Shown: piece after piece, positions 29,279-38,825 of the stretch
How positions within the stretch are numbered: the first letter of the stretch is position 1
Layout of the letters: every line of letters begins with the position of its first letter
Origin: an uncultured Sphingomonadales bacterium
GTDB lineage: Bacteria > Pseudomonadota > Alphaproteobacteria > Sphingomonadales > Sphingomonadaceae
Assembly (NCBI GenBank): GCA_903821605.1
Contig: CAIJLZ010000013.1
Coordinates: 124,001-188,000, forward strand
DNA length: 64,000 nt
Direction: 5' to 3'
Program-made: the position numbers and the translations under genes
The notes under the pieces: generated by a model
The model's input: only the letters and a program-made list of their open reading frames with translations
The model's database searches: none
Told to the model about the DNA's origin: nothing

Positions 29279-29896
29279 GTGAACTATGTTTCGAAGGCCC
29301 TGTTGGGCGCCGCCGCCGTGCTGGCTTATGCCGTTCCTGCTTCCGCTGCTGCTGGTGACATCATCGTCCGTGTCCGCGCGATTGACGCCATTCCGAATGA
29401 GAAGGGCATCTCGGGCGTTGCTGATTTGACGATCGACAATGCGATCACGCCGGAAGTCGACTTCACCTATATGGCGACCAACAATATCGGCTTCGAACTG
29501 ATTGCCGGTACCACGCGCCATACCGTTGGCACGGGTGCGGCCAATCTGGCCCATGCCAGCCTGTTGCCGCCGACGCTGACCGCGCAATATCACCTCAATC
29601 CCGAGGGCAAGATCCGTCCTTATGTCGGTGCGGGCATCAACTACACGATCTTCTACAATGAGAAGCTCACGGATGTTGGCAAGACCGCGCTCGACTCGAC
29701 GAATATCGATCTGCACGACAATTTTGGTTGGGCGCTTCAGGCTGGCACGGACATTGATCTGAACAGCAAGATCTTCCTCAACCTCGACATCAAGTACATC
29801 GGCCTTTCCACCAACGTCTATCTCGATGGTGCCAAGCTCGGCAAGGTTGATGTGAACCCGATCATCGTGGGTGTGGGCCTCGGCTTCAAGCTTTGA
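29279..29896 (+). CDS. ompW: OmpW family outer membrane porin
   Basis: OmpW is a small eight-stranded outer-membrane barrel. The mature part has GDIIVRVRAIDAIPNE near the N-terminus, typical extracellular and turn sequences, GKIRPYVGAGINYTIF and a C-terminus ending LGFKL with aromatic Phe two residues before the end. I chose GTG 29279 because GGAGA lies 5 bases upstream, giving a 205-residue precursor with a signal peptide MNYVSKALLGAAAVLAYAVP; ATG 29267 would add four residues without a ribosome site. It is divergent from hemN, with FNR sites between, and ends at a strong terminator. Confidence 0.9.
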   Translation: MNYVSKALLGAAAVLAYAVPASAAAGDIIVRVRAIDAIPNEKGISGVADLTIDNAITPEVDFTYMATNNIGFELIAGTTRHTVGTGAANLAHASLLPPTLTAQYHLNPEGKIRPYVGAGINYTIFYNEKLTDVGKTALDSTNIDLHDNFGWALQAGTDIDLNSKIFLNLDIKYIGLSTNVYLDGAKLGKVDVNPIIVGVGLGFKL

Positions 29897-29927
29897 GCCC
29901 CATCCTCTAACCATCTCCTCCACCTCG

Positions 29928-29957
29928 CGGGGTCAGGTAACTGACCCCGTTTTTTTG
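29928..29957 (+). terminator. terminator of ompW
   Basis: CGGGGTCA and TGACCCCG form a perfect 8-base-pair stem around GGTAAC-type loop, followed by eight T residues, 31 bases after the ompW stop. Confidence 0.88.
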
Positions 29958-30009
29958 TGCCTGCGACAGAAGGGGGCATAAGCTTCGGCAGACCGTGGCG
30001 GGCAGGATG

Positions 30010-30037
30010 TAAAAAAAAAGAGCGGCCCGAAAGCCGC
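30010..30037 (-). terminator. terminator of the cco operon
   Basis: On the minus strand GCGGC and GCCGC pair around TTTCGG and are followed by TCTTTTTTTTT, 31 bases after the ccoS stop. Confidence 0.8.
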
Positions 30038-30067
30038 CTGATGGAGATCGTCACCCGGTTGATCGGC

Positions 30068-30250
30068 TCAGCCCGCCGGTGAGTCGTCCTGCGGTGGGAG
30101 CGGGACATCATCTTCATCATCGATCAGAATACGCATCGATGCCCCGTCCAGATCTTCGAACTGGCCATTGCGCAGCGCCCAGAAGAAGCCCATCAGCCCG
30201 ACCAACCCGGCCAGCAGTGCGAGCGGGATAAGAAATCCAAGCCCGGTCAT
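30068..30250 (-). CDS. ccoS: cbb3 oxidase maturation protein CcoS
   Basis: CcoS is needed to put haem and copper into the cbb3 oxidase. The 60-residue protein starts with one membrane helix (about 4-26, LGFLIPLALLAGLVGLMGFF) followed by the family-typical WALRNGQFEDLDGASMRIL and an acidic tail. Its start overlaps the end of ccoI by 4 bases; it is the last gene of the cco operon. Confidence 0.92.
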   Translation of the reverse strand: MTGLGFLIPLALLAGLVGLMGFFWALRNGQFEDLDGASMRILIDDEDDVPLPPQDDSPAG

Positions 30251-32373
30251 CGGCCGATCCGATTGAGACGCAGGGCGTTCCCGATCACCAGCAAAGACGA
30301 ACCCGACATGGCGAGCGCGGCAATCAGCGGCGTCACCTGTCCCGCAATCGCAAGCGGCACGGCAATGACATTATAGGCAATCGCCAAGCCAAGATTTTCG
30401 CGGACGATCCGCATCGTCTTGCGGGCAGCGCGGATCGCCGTGGCGATGGGCGCAAGGCTGTCACCGACAAAGACGAGATCCGCCGCCTGTTGCCCGACAT
30501 CGCTGGCCGAGGCGGGCGCGATCGACGCATGCCCGGCCGCCAGCGCGGGGCCGTCGTTAATGCCATCGCCCACCATCAGCATTTTCTTGCCCGCACCGCT
30601 CAGCCGCTGGATTGCGTCCAGCTTTTCTTGCGGTCGCAGCCCCGCCATGGCGGTCAGCCCTAATGTCCGTGCCACCGGGGCAACGGCGGCGATGCGATCG
30701 CCAGACAGGATGCTGCTGTCCAGCCCCATGGCCGCCAATCGGCCAATGGTCTCGACCGCTTCGGGCCGTAGCGCATCGGTAAACTGCACGACTTGGCCCG
30801 GTTCATCCTCGACGCGGAACGCGGTGGCCAGTTCGCTGCCCTCCACGCCATGTGCCGGTCGGCCAAGATGGACCCGGCGTCCTTGCCATGTGGCGCTGAC
30901 GCCTTGACCCGCTTCTTCCTGCACATCCTCAATCACGGCGGCGGCAATGCCGCGTGCATCAATCGCCCGGGCGAGTGACAGCGACAGCACATGACGGCTT
31001 GTGCGCGCCAAGGCGAGCATGACAGCCAGCACATCCGGCGGCATGTCATCGAGATTGACCGGCACCGGGCGGCCAAGCGTCAGCGTACCGGTCTTGTCGA
31101 ACAGCACGCCATCCACCTCGGCCAGTCGCTCCAGCGCGGAACCGTCTTTCAATAAAATGCCCCGTTTCATCAACGCACCAGCCGCCACGATCTGCGCCAC
31201 CGGCACGGCAAGGCCAAGGGCGCAAGGGCAGGTGATCAACAAGACCGCAACCGCGATCAGCAGCGCCTGATGCACGCCTGCACCGGCGACCAGCCAGCCA
31301 ATCGCGCTTCCCGCTGCCAAGCTATGCACCGCAGGCGCATAATAACGCGCGGCGCGGTCGGCGAGCCGGACATAACGCGATTTGCCTTGGCCTGCGTCTT
31401 CCATCATCCGCGCAATATCGGCGATGGTCGTATCCTTGCCGACGGCGGTGACGGTGACTTCAATCGGGGCGTCGAGATTGAGCGTGCCCGCCAGCACCGG
31501 ATCGCCGGGGCGATGGGTTTCGGGGGCGGATTCGCCGGTAATCAGGCTGAGATCAAGCCGGGTTTCGCCCTTGGCCAGCGTGCCATCGGCTGCAAGCCGT
31601 TCACCCACCGCGACCAGCATCACCATGCCGGGCTGCAATTCGGCGGCATCGGTCCAGATCGCACGGCCATCCGTATCGAGTGTCCACGCGCCCGCCGAGC
31701 GATGCTGGAGCAGGGCCGTCACGCCATCCCGCGCGCGGTCGCGCATCACGCTATCAAGCCAGCGGCCTGTCAGCAGGAAGAACAGCAGCATGACCGCGCC
31801 GTCAAACCACGCATGATGGCCGTTGGTCGCCGTTTCATAAAGGCTCATCAAGGTGGTGAGGGTGACGCCGATGGAAATCGGCACGTCCATATTGGTCCGG
31901 CCATGTTTCAGCGCCTTGAGCGCCGACCGGAAGAAAGGTTGCCCGGCATAAAAGACGGTGGGGATCGCGATCAGCGCCGAAATCCAATGGAACATTTCCC
32001 GCGTTGCGCCACCCGCGCCTGACCAGACCGCGACCGACAACAGCATGATGTTCATCGCGGCAAACCCGGCAACCGCCATGGCCCGCAACAATTGCGCGCT
32101 GTCTTGATCCTGTCGCGTCAGTTCGACCGAGAGCGGCTGGCTGTCGAAACCGATGCGGCTCAAAGCGGATTGGATGTCGGGTAGGCTCAGCGTGGGGAGG
32201 TGATGAATGGCCACCCGCTTGGCCGTGAAATTGACCCGCGCCGTGGCAATGCCCTCGACCTCCGTCAACCCGCGCTCGATCTTTGAGATGCAACCGGCGC
32301 AACGCATGCCGGGTACGGACAGAACAGTCTCATCCAGCGCGAGCGCCGGATCGAGCGGGGTCACGATATTCAT
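30247..32373 (-). CDS. ccoI: copper-translocating P1B-type ATPase CcoI (FixI)
   Basis: This 708-residue pump exports Cu(I) for assembly of the cbb3 oxidase rather than for copper resistance. It has an N-terminal HMA domain (GMRCAGCISK), the membrane metal site CPC in LLITCPCALGLA, TGES, the phosphorylation site DKTGTLT and the hinge GDGINDGPALAA. Being encoded inside the cco cluster, with 4-base overlaps to ccoH and ccoS, is the basis for choosing CcoI over CopA. Confidence 0.94.
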   Translation of the reverse strand: MNIVTPLDPALALDETVLSVPGMRCAGCISKIERGLTEVEGIATARVNFTAKRVAIHHLPTLSLPDIQSALSRIGFDSQPLSVELTRQDQDSAQLLRAMAVAGFAAMNIMLLSVAVWSGAGGATREMFHWISALIAIPTVFYAGQPFFRSALKALKHGRTNMDVPISIGVTLTTLMSLYETATNGHHAWFDGAVMLLFFLLTGRWLDSVMRDRARDGVTALLQHRSAGAWTLDTDGRAIWTDAAELQPGMVMLVAVGERLAADGTLAKGETRLDLSLITGESAPETHRPGDPVLAGTLNLDAPIEVTVTAVGKDTTIADIARMMEDAGQGKSRYVRLADRAARYYAPAVHSLAAGSAIGWLVAGAGVHQALLIAVAVLLITCPCALGLAVPVAQIVAAGALMKRGILLKDGSALERLAEVDGVLFDKTGTLTLGRPVPVNLDDMPPDVLAVMLALARTSRHVLSLSLARAIDARGIAAAVIEDVQEEAGQGVSATWQGRRVHLGRPAHGVEGSELATAFRVEDEPGQVVQFTDALRPEAVETIGRLAAMGLDSSILSGDRIAAVAPVARTLGLTAMAGLRPQEKLDAIQRLSGAGKKMLMVGDGINDGPALAAGHASIAPASASDVGQQAADLVFVGDSLAPIATAIRAARKTMRIVRENLGLAIAYNVIAVPLAIAGQVTPLIAALAMSGSSLLVIGNALRLNRIGR

Positions 32374-32828
32374 CCGAGAACCTGTTGGAACCGCGCTGTG
32401 CTATCTGCCTGCTTGGCCTCCAGCTTCACATCCCAGCGCCCTTGCGGCAGGGGGATCTGGGATTGCCAAAGGCCCTGCGCCGTCAGGTGGAAGCTCAGGG
32501 CCACCGGATCGGCGCGCCCAAGCACATGGCTGGCAACGGCGTGCAGCGTCACCGGGCCTTTGGCAGTCACCGGATGAGAAAGCTGGATGGCGACGCGACG
32601 GCTGCGTTCCAATTTGATTGTCGCGGCCCAACCGGCCTTGCGCTGATGATCGGCGGTCGCCAGCCAGCGATTGAAATTCTGGCTGGCGACATAGCTATTG
32701 TCGACGACCGTGCCGCCAAAGGTCGAAATGGCGAACCGGGCCATGGTCAGGTTGACGGCAATCACGACGAGGAAGAAGGACACCAAAATGCCGGTCATGT
32801 GCCAGCCGGTGAATGCACGCCTGCGCAT
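32370..32828 (-). CDS. ccoH: cbb3 oxidase assembly protein FixH/CcoH
   Basis: The 152-residue protein has a single N-terminal membrane helix (about 8-30, GWHMTGILVSFFLVVIAVNL) and a periplasmic immunoglobulin-like domain, the FixH pattern. FixH interacts with CcoI and CcoN during assembly. It lies 3 bases after ccoG and overlaps ccoI by 4 bases. Confidence 0.9.
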   Translation of the reverse strand: MRRRAFTGWHMTGILVSFFLVVIAVNLTMARFAISTFGGTVVDNSYVASQNFNRWLATADHQRKAGWAATIKLERSRRVAIQLSHPVTAKGPVTLHAVASHVLGRADPVALSFHLTAQGLWQSQIPLPQGRWDVKLEAKQADSTARFQQVLG

Positions 32829-32831
32829 GAA

Positions 32832-34295
32832 TTATTGTCCTTCTGCCCGGTCAAACGTGACCTTGTCGCTATCGGAGCCGCCCTGTTTGTCGAGCGCGCG
32901 GACGGTGAATGAGAATTCCTCGCGTGCCGGTTCCGGCGCCTTGCTGATCACATAGATTCGGTCTTTCGAGACACTGTCCGGCGCGACGACCAAGCGGATC
33001 GTGCGCTGGGCGGTGTCGCGGTCGCCCGGTTCCGCCCACATACGGGCATCATCCATGCCGAGCAGGCCGATTTCCACCTGACGCGGGCGGGCCTCCATGT
33101 TGCGCACCTTGATCGTGAAGGCGTTGCGCACGGTGCCGTCGGACAGTTTGACGAACAGCGGGTTGCGATCCTTGAGCGCGCTGATATCAATCCGCGTGCG
33201 ATTGCCGAGGCTGAACATCATCGCCAGACCAATGGCACCCCAGATGCTGAAGTAAATGATGGTGCGGGGGCGGAAGATGCGCTTGCGAACGGGCATGCGC
33301 GGATGGCCCATGGCCTCCTCTTCGGCATCCAGCAGCGTGATATAATCAATCAGGCCGCGCGGCTTGCCGAGCTGGTGCATGACCTTATCGCAGGCGTCGA
33401 TGCATAGGGCGCAGGTGATGCAGCCGATCTGCGGCCCTTCGCGAATATCGATACCGGTCGGGCAGACCTGCACGCACTGGTTACAGTCGATACAGTCACC
33501 CGTCGGCACGCCTTCTTCCAGCGCCTTTTTCATCCCGCGGCTACGCGGCTCGCCACGCCAGTCCTTATAGGTGACGGCGAGCGACTTCTCGTCCATCATC
33601 GCGGTCTGGATGCGCGGCCATGGGCACATGTAGATGCACACTTGTTCGCGCATCAGCCCGCCAAAGGTGTAGGTCGTGGCGGTCAAGACGCCGACCGTCG
33701 CATAAGCGATAAACGGCGCGCGTCCATCGACAAAGTCATGGAGCAGGCTAGGGGCGTCGGCGAAATAGAAAATCCATGCGCCGCCGGTCATCACCGCAAT
33801 CATCAGCCAAAGGCCGTGTTTGATCAGGCGGCGGGTGATTTTGGACAGGCTCAATGGGGCATTGGCCAGCCGGATCTGGGCGTTGCGATCACCATCGATG
33901 AAGCGTTCGACATGGACGAACAGATCAGTCCACACGGTCTGCGGGCAGGCATAGCCACACCAAGCGCGCCCGACGGCGGAAGTCAGCAGGAACAGGCCGA
34001 TACCGGCCATGATCAACAGGCCGGCGACATAATAAAATTCGTGCGGCCAGATTTCGATCGAGAACATGAAAAAGCGGCGGTGGGCGAGATCGACCAGCAC
34101 GGCCTGATCCGGGGCATAGGCGCCGCGATCCCATCGCAGCCATGGCGTGACATAATAGATGGTGAGCGTCACCACCATGATCAGCCACTTCAACCGGCGA
34201 AACCAGCCGTCTACCGCTTTGGGGTAGACGGCCTTACGCTTCGCATAAAGGTGGAGGTCTTCCTCCACCTCTTTCACGTTATTTGGATGCGACAT
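32832..34295 (-). CDS. ccoG: cbb3 oxidase accessory iron-sulfur protein CcoG (FixG)
   Basis: CcoG is a membrane protein with two [4Fe-4S] clusters that reduces copper during oxidase assembly. The 487-residue protein has membrane segments between about 35 and 200, the ferredoxin-type motifs CIDCNQCVQVCPTG and CITCALCIDACDK, and a C-terminal periplasmic IgG-like FixG domain. ATG 34295 (MSHPNNVKEVEED) is preferred; it overlaps the end of ccoP by 17 bases. Confidence 0.94.
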   Translation of the reverse strand: MSHPNNVKEVEEDLHLYAKRKAVYPKAVDGWFRRLKWLIMVVTLTIYYVTPWLRWDRGAYAPDQAVLVDLAHRRFFMFSIEIWPHEFYYVAGLLIMAGIGLFLLTSAVGRAWCGYACPQTVWTDLFVHVERFIDGDRNAQIRLANAPLSLSKITRRLIKHGLWLMIAVMTGGAWIFYFADAPSLLHDFVDGRAPFIAYATVGVLTATTYTFGGLMREQVCIYMCPWPRIQTAMMDEKSLAVTYKDWRGEPRSRGMKKALEEGVPTGDCIDCNQCVQVCPTGIDIREGPQIGCITCALCIDACDKVMHQLGKPRGLIDYITLLDAEEEAMGHPRMPVRKRIFRPRTIIYFSIWGAIGLAMMFSLGNRTRIDISALKDRNPLFVKLSDGTVRNAFTIKVRNMEARPRQVEIGLLGMDDARMWAEPGDRDTAQRTIRLVVAPDSVSKDRIYVISKAPEPAREEFSFTVRALDKQGGSDSDKVTFDRAEGQ

Positions 34296-35232
34296 TTGCT
34301 TCCTGCACATTCTCGGCGGCAGCCGGATTGGCATCAATTGGGGCAGTCGCGGTGGGGAGAGCTTCACCCCCACCCAGGCTGTGGACATAGGCGGCCAGCA
34401 TTTTCACCGTCACCGCATCAAGCCGTGGGCCCCAGGCGGGCATCACGCCATAACGGCTATTGGTGACGGTCTGGACGATGGTGGCCTTGTCGCCGCCATA
34501 GAGCCAGATCGCATCGGTCAGGTTCGGCGCACCCATGGCGCGCATACCCTTGCCGTCCGGGCCGTGACAGACCGCGCAGTTGGCGGCAAAGACCGCCGCG
34601 CCGCGCTGCCTTGCACCGGTGACCGGCTGCTGATGCGAGACGGTGCGGACATAATCCGCCACGTCCGAAATCTCACCCGGTTGCAGAATGGCATCACGAC
34701 CGAACGCAGGCATGATCGACATGCGGGTCAGGTCATTATTGGGCTGACGCACGCCATTGACCAGCGTGGTGTGGATGGTGGCAATATCGCCGCCCCACAG
34801 CCAGTCATCGTCGTTCAGGTTCGGATAGCCTTTGCTGCCCGCCGCGCCCGAGCCATGGCACTGGACGCAATAAACCTTGAACGCGGCCTTGCCGCCTTCG
34901 ACCGCCGCTTGCAGCAGCTTCGGGTCATTGGACAATTGTTCGATCGGCGTGGCCCCAATGGCGTTGCGGATCGGTGCCGTGCGATCGGCCTGCGCCTTCA
35001 TCTCGGCATCAAGTGCGCCACGGCTGGTCCAGCCGGAAACGCCCTTGGTGGCATCGCTGATCATCGGCCATGCCGGATAGATCACGGTATAGCCAATCGC
35101 CCAGATGATGCAGGCATAGAAGGTGAACAGCCACCAGCGTGGCATGGGGGTGTCGAGTTCCTCGATACCGTCCCATTCATGGCCGACGGTCTCTGTCCCT
35201 GTCGGTTCGTCAATGCGCTTTTTCTCAGCCAT
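34279..35232 (-). CDS. ccoP: cbb3 cytochrome c oxidase diheme subunit III
   Basis: CcoP passes electrons from the bc1 complex or soluble cytochromes to CcoO. The 317-residue protein has one membrane segment (about 33-55), and two c-type haem sites, CVQCHGSG and CAVCHGPDGKG, with downstream Met ligands likely in MSIMPAFGRD and GVMPAWGPRLD. Its ATG overlaps the end of ccoQ by 8 bases. Confidence 0.96.
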   Translation of the reverse strand: MAEKKRIDEPTGTETVGHEWDGIEELDTPMPRWWLFTFYACIIWAIGYTVIYPAWPMISDATKGVSGWTSRGALDAEMKAQADRTAPIRNAIGATPIEQLSNDPKLLQAAVEGGKAAFKVYCVQCHGSGAAGSKGYPNLNDDDWLWGGDIATIHTTLVNGVRQPNNDLTRMSIMPAFGRDAILQPGEISDVADYVRTVSHQQPVTGARQRGAAVFAANCAVCHGPDGKGMRAMGAPNLTDAIWLYGGDKATIVQTVTNSRYGVMPAWGPRLDAVTVKMLAAYVHSLGGGEALPTATAPIDANPAAAENVQEANVASK

Positions 35233-35386
35233 TGTCGTCGTCCTTGTCGAAAATCATGTTGGCGGCGTCGTCATGCAGCGACTTCGCCTTGGGACGCAGG
35301 GCCCAGCCGATCAGGACGACGAATGTCGCGCCCATGAAGACCAGGCCCCAGCTATCCGCGAAATGACGCGCAGCGTCGTAGCTCAC
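35225..35386 (-). CDS. ccoQ: cbb3 oxidase subunit IV CcoQ
   Basis: A GTG at 35386 opens a 53-codon frame that fills the space between ccoO and ccoP, overlapping each (GTGA with ccoO, 8 bases with ccoP). The product starts [20 protein letters not shown], has one membrane helix at about 14-31 containing [11 protein letters not shown], and ends in an acidic tail. CcoQ stabilises the oxidase and often shows just this size and sequence. It is easily missed because of length and start codon. Confidence 0.9.
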   Translation of the reverse strand: MSYDAARHFADSWGLVFMGATFVVLIGWALRPKAKSLHDDAANMIFDKDDDNG

Positions 35387-36117
35387 CGCGCCTGCTCCTG
35401 GGCTTCGGCGCTCTGGAAGTCGACCAGCGTGCCAAGCATCTGGAGATAGGCGACCAGCGCGTCCATCTCGGTGAGCTTCTTCGGATTGCCGTCGAAGTCG
35501 CGTGCCTGCGCCTTGGGATAGCGCGCCAGCAGATCAGCCGCATTTGCGTCGGGATCTGCCTGTGCCAGCAGATCAGCCTCGGCACTGTCGATGTCCTTCT
35601 GGCTATAGGGCACGCCGACGCGCTGGTTCGCGATGAGGTCCTTCTGGATCTCGTCGGTCTCCAACTCGCGTTCCGTGAGGAAGGCGTAGGGCGGCATGAT
35701 CGACTCCGGCACCACGCTGCGCGGGTCTTTCAGATGCTGGACATGCCATTCATCCGAATAGCGACCGCCAACCCGGGCAAGATCCGGCCCGGTGCGCTTT
35801 GAACCCCATTGGAACGGGTGGTCGTACATGCTTTCGGCCGCGAGGCTGTAATGGCCATAACGTTCGACCTCGTCACGGAACGGACGGATCATCTGGCTAT
35901 GGCAGTTATAGCAGCCTTCGCGGATGTAGATGTTGCGGCCCACCAGTTCGAGCGGGGTGTAGGGACGCACGCCCTTCACCTTTTCGATGGTGGAGTCGAG
36001 CCAGAACAACGGCGCGATTTCTACGATGCCGCCGATGGTCACCACGATGAGCGCAAAGACGCCAAGCAGGCTGACATTGCGTTCAAGTTTTTTGTGATCG
36101 GAAAAGATGTTCGCCAT
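35383..36117 (-). CDS. ccoO: cbb3 cytochrome c oxidase mono-haem subunit II
   Basis: CcoO is a membrane-anchored c-type cytochrome. The 244-residue protein has an N-terminal membrane segment (about 17-37, [19 protein letters not shown]), one haem c motif CYNCHSQ, and Met ligand candidates in [10 protein letters not shown]. It follows ccoN by 11 bases. Confidence 0.97.
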   Translation of the reverse strand: MANIFSDHKKLERNVSLLGVFALIVVTIGGIVEIAPLFWLDSTIEKVKGVRPYTPLELVGRNIYIREGCYNCHSQMIRPFRDEVERYGHYSLAAESMYDHPFQWGSKRTGPDLARVGGRYSDEWHVQHLKDPRSVVPESIMPPYAFLTERELETDEIQKDLIANQRVGVPYSQKDIDSAEADLLAQADPDANAADLLARYPKAQARDFDGNPKKLTEMDALVAYLQMLGTLVDFQSAEAQEQAR

Positions 36118-36128
36118 GGTCTTTTTCC

Positions 36129-37796
36129 TTATTCGGCGACAGCAGCAGCAGCGACAATCGGACGGTCCTGTGCCGCGTCATACGGCGTTTCCGTCATCGG
36201 GGCTTCCTGGCGCAGCGCCTTGCCCGCGATCGTCATTGCGATGTTGTAGGCCATGATGAACCCACCCGAGAGATACAGCAGACCGCCGGTCGCACGGATC
36301 AGATAATAAGGGTGCATCGCCTTCACGACTTCGGCAAAGGCATAGACCAGATAGCCATCCTCGCCATATTCGCGCCACATCAGCCCCTGCATGATGCCGG
36401 CAACCCACATCGACGAGGCGTAGAGCACGATGCCGATGGTCGACAGCCAGAAGTGCCAGTTCACCATCCGCAGCGAGTAGAGCCGTTCACGGTTCCACAG
36501 ACGCGGGGCCATATAATAGACGGCCGCGAAGGTGATCATGCCGTTCCAGCCCAGCGCACCCGAGTGCACATGGCCGATGGTCCAATCGGTGTAGTGCGAC
36601 AGGCTGTTGACCGCCTTGATCGACATCATCGGACCTTCAAAGGTCGACATGCCGTAGAAGGCAACCGCCATCACCATCATGCGGATGATTGGATCGGTAC
36701 GGATCTTGTCCCATGCGCCGTTGAGTGTCATCAGACCGTTGATCATGCCGCCCCAGCTCGGCATCCACAGCATGACCGAGAAGACCATGCCCAACGTCTG
36801 CGCCCAATCGGGCAGCGCGGTATAATGGAGATGGTGCGGACCGGCCCAGATGTAGAGGAAGATCACCGACCAGAAGTGGATGATCGACAGGCGATAGGAA
36901 TAGACCGGGCGTTCGGCCTGCTTGGGCACGAAATAATACATCATGCCCAGAAAGCCAGCGGTCAGGAAGAAACCAACCGCATTATGGCCATACCACCATT
37001 GGGTCATCGCGCTCTGCACGCCTGCAAACAGGCTGTACGACTTCGCGCTGAACGGCGAGATCGGCAGGGCGAGGTTGTTCACCACATGCAACATCGCAAT
37101 GGTGATGATGAAGGAGAGCAGGAACCAGTTCGCCACATAGATATGCGGTTCGGTGCGCTTCACGATCGTCCCGACAAAGACCGCGAGATAGGCAACCCAC
37201 ACGATGGTGAGCCACAGATCGACATACCATTCAGGCTCGGCATATTCCTTACCCTGGGTCACGCCCATCAGATAGCCGGTTGCGGCCAGCAGGATGAAGA
37301 ACTGATAGCCCCAGAACACGAAGCGAGCCAGCCCCGGAAAGGCGAGCCGCGCGCGGCAGGTGCGCTGCACGATGTAGAAGCTCGTCGTGATGAGTGCGGT
37401 GCCACCGAACGCAAAGATCACCGCTGACGTATGCAGCGGCCGCAGGCGCCCGAAGGTCGTGAACTCAAAATGGAGGTTAAGCAGCGGAAACGCCAACTGC
37501 GACGCGATGACGACGCCGACCAGAAAGCCGACACAGCCCCAGAAGGTGATCAATATCACCCCCCAGCGGAGCAGGTCGTCGTCATATTTGGATTGATCGA
37601 CCGGAGCCTTGATCAGGCCGTTCAGCACGGCGAGATAGTCGGTCTTGGCGAGGCCGATCCACATGACCAGCAGGGCAGCACTGCCCACCATGGCCATATG
37701 GACAGCGAAAGCAGTTTCGGTCGTCTGGGCGAAGGCAAATAGCGCAAGCAGCGCTACGCCAAACCAGGCGCCCGACCTCAATAATAGCGATTCCAT
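36129..37796 (-). CDS. ccoN: cbb3 cytochrome c oxidase catalytic subunit I
   Basis: CcoN is the haem-copper oxygen reductase with very high oxygen affinity. The 555-residue protein has at least 12 membrane helices and the histidine-rich sites [32 protein letters not shown] and [11 protein letters not shown] that hold haem b, haem b3 and CuB. It is the first gene of the ccoNOQPGHIS cluster; an FNR-type palindrome lies 73 bases upstream. Confidence 0.98.
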   Translation of the reverse strand: MESLLLRSGAWFGVALLALFAFAQTTETAFAVHMAMVGSAALLVMWIGLAKTDYLAVLNGLIKAPVDQSKYDDDLLRWGVILITFWGCVGFLVGVVIASQLAFPLLNLHFEFTTFGRLRPLHTSAVIFAFGGTALITTSFYIVQRTCRARLAFPGLARFVFWGYQFFILLAATGYLMGVTQGKEYAEPEWYVDLWLTIVWVAYLAVFVGTIVKRTEPHIYVANWFLLSFIITIAMLHVVNNLALPISPFSAKSYSLFAGVQSAMTQWWYGHNAVGFFLTAGFLGMMYYFVPKQAERPVYSYRLSIIHFWSVIFLYIWAGPHHLHYTALPDWAQTLGMVFSVMLWMPSWGGMINGLMTLNGAWDKIRTDPIIRMMVMAVAFYGMSTFEGPMMSIKAVNSLSHYTDWTIGHVHSGALGWNGMITFAAVYYMAPRLWNRERLYSLRMVNWHFWLSTIGIVLYASSMWVAGIMQGLMWREYGEDGYLVYAFAEVVKAMHPYYLIRATGGLLYLSGGFIMAYNIAMTIAGKALRQEAPMTETPYDAAQDRPIVAAAAVAE

Positions 37797-37869
37797 GATT
37801 ACCCCCCGAACTAATGCACTTAAAGCGTCGGTTTCTTCTCCGCCCTGCGCTTCCTGTCCGGGTGTCGCA

Positions 37870-37883
37870 TTGACCTAGGTCAA
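37870..37883. promoter_or_regulatory. FNR-type operator of the cco operon
   Basis: TTGACCTAGGTCAA is a perfect 14-base palindrome matching the alphaproteobacterial FnrL pattern TTGA-N6-TCAA. It overlaps the last 4 bases of the FNR-type regulator gene and lies 73 bases before the ccoN ATG. Confidence 0.8.
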
Positions 37884-38581
37884 CAGGCAGTGGCCAGATT
37901 TTGCAGGCGCTCACGATCCTTGATCACCACACTGCGGCGATCGGGCAGGTCGATCATCCCGCTGCCCTTTAATTTGGTCAATTGACGGCTCACTGTTTCA
38001 ATTGTGAGACCAAGCACGTCGCCCATTTGCTGGCGATCAAGCGGTAGCTCGAACTTGGTGATAACCTTGTCAAAATGTTGACAGCCGGTATCGTTCAACC
38101 GGTCGCCCAGCTCCAGCAGAAATGTAGCGATTTTTTCACTCGCGGTTTTGCGCCCGAGCATCAACATCCAACTGCGCGCGCGGTCCAATTCGGCAAGGGT
38201 GCGCTGCAACAATTTATGTTCAAGATCGGGATGCACGCGGGCGAACTCGTCAAAGCTCTTGCGCGGGAACACGCAGACTTCGGCGTCGGTCAGCGCGGTA
38301 ACGCTATGTTCGCTTTGCTGGCCGAACGGGCGGCCGATAAAGTCAGAAGGGAAGACCACGCCGACGATCTGTTCGCGGCCATCCGGCATGGAAATGCCCA
38401 GCTTCAGCACGCCCTTGATGACATTGGCAACTAGCAGGGCTTCATCGCCCTCCCACACGAGGGTTTGCCCACGGGAAACCTGCTGCTTGCGCCCCAATTG
38501 CGCGAGCAGGTCTAGCTCCTCCGTCGATAATCCCGCGCATATCGCCCGGTTCCGGACGATGCATTGCTCGCAGTTATTCAT
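37880..38581 (-). CDS. fnrL: FNR-type oxygen-sensing transcriptional regulator
   Basis: FNR proteins carry an oxygen-labile [4Fe-4S] cluster and bind TTGAT-type sites when oxygen is low. The 233-residue protein has the cysteines expected for the cluster: Cys4, Cys7, Cys15 at the N-terminus and Cys103 internal. The cyclic-nucleotide-like fold is followed by a helix-turn-helix (about 180-210) with recognition helix ETVSR, as in Escherichia coli FNR. ATG 38581 was chosen; a longer frame adds 18 residues without support. It is placed directly before ccoN, which has an FNR site, so it likely controls the cco operon and hemN/ompW. Confidence 0.92.
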   Translation of the reverse strand: MNNCEQCIVRNRAICAGLSTEELDLLAQLGRKQQVSRGQTLVWEGDEALLVANVIKGVLKLGISMPDGREQIVGVVFPSDFIGRPFGQQSEHSVTALTDAEVCVFPRKSFDEFARVHPDLEHKLLQRTLAELDRARSWMLMLGRKTASEKIATFLLELGDRLNDTGCQHFDKVITKFELPLDRQQMGDVLGLTIETVSRQLTKLKGSGMIDLPDRRSVVIKDRERLQNLATAC

Positions 38582-38648
38582 GTGTGTCCCGCTATACTGA
38601 GCAGCCCACGGATGCAACTCAACTCTTCGTCGCAAACATGCACGCTGA

Positions 38649-38665
38649 ATTGCAGAATTTGCAAT
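38649..38665. promoter_or_regulatory. 17-base palindrome upstream of the FNR-type gene
   Basis: ATTGCAGAATTTGCAAT is a perfect dyad of ATTGCA/TGCAAT with a five-base centre, about 68 bases upstream of the regulator ATG. It is not an FNR site. It may be an operator for an unknown factor. Confidence 0.4.
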
Positions 38666-38752
38666 GTGAAAACGACATATGGGGTGTGGCGCGATGGAAG
38701 TTACCGCCGGTCTGGCGGTTTCGCGCCCGTTTTGCCGCCATGATCATCACAT

Positions 38753-38785
38753 AAAAAGGCCGACAATCCTCAGATCATCGGCCCC
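38753..38785 (-). terminator. terminator of icd
   Basis: On the minus strand GGCCGA and TCGGCC pair across a 14-base loop and are followed by TTTTTAT. A second dyad (CGCCGGA and TCCGGCG) lies closer to the icd stop. Confidence 0.6.
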
Positions 38786-38825
38786 TTTATGCAACGACTC
38801 GCCGGAGATTTTCCGGCGGGTCAGC

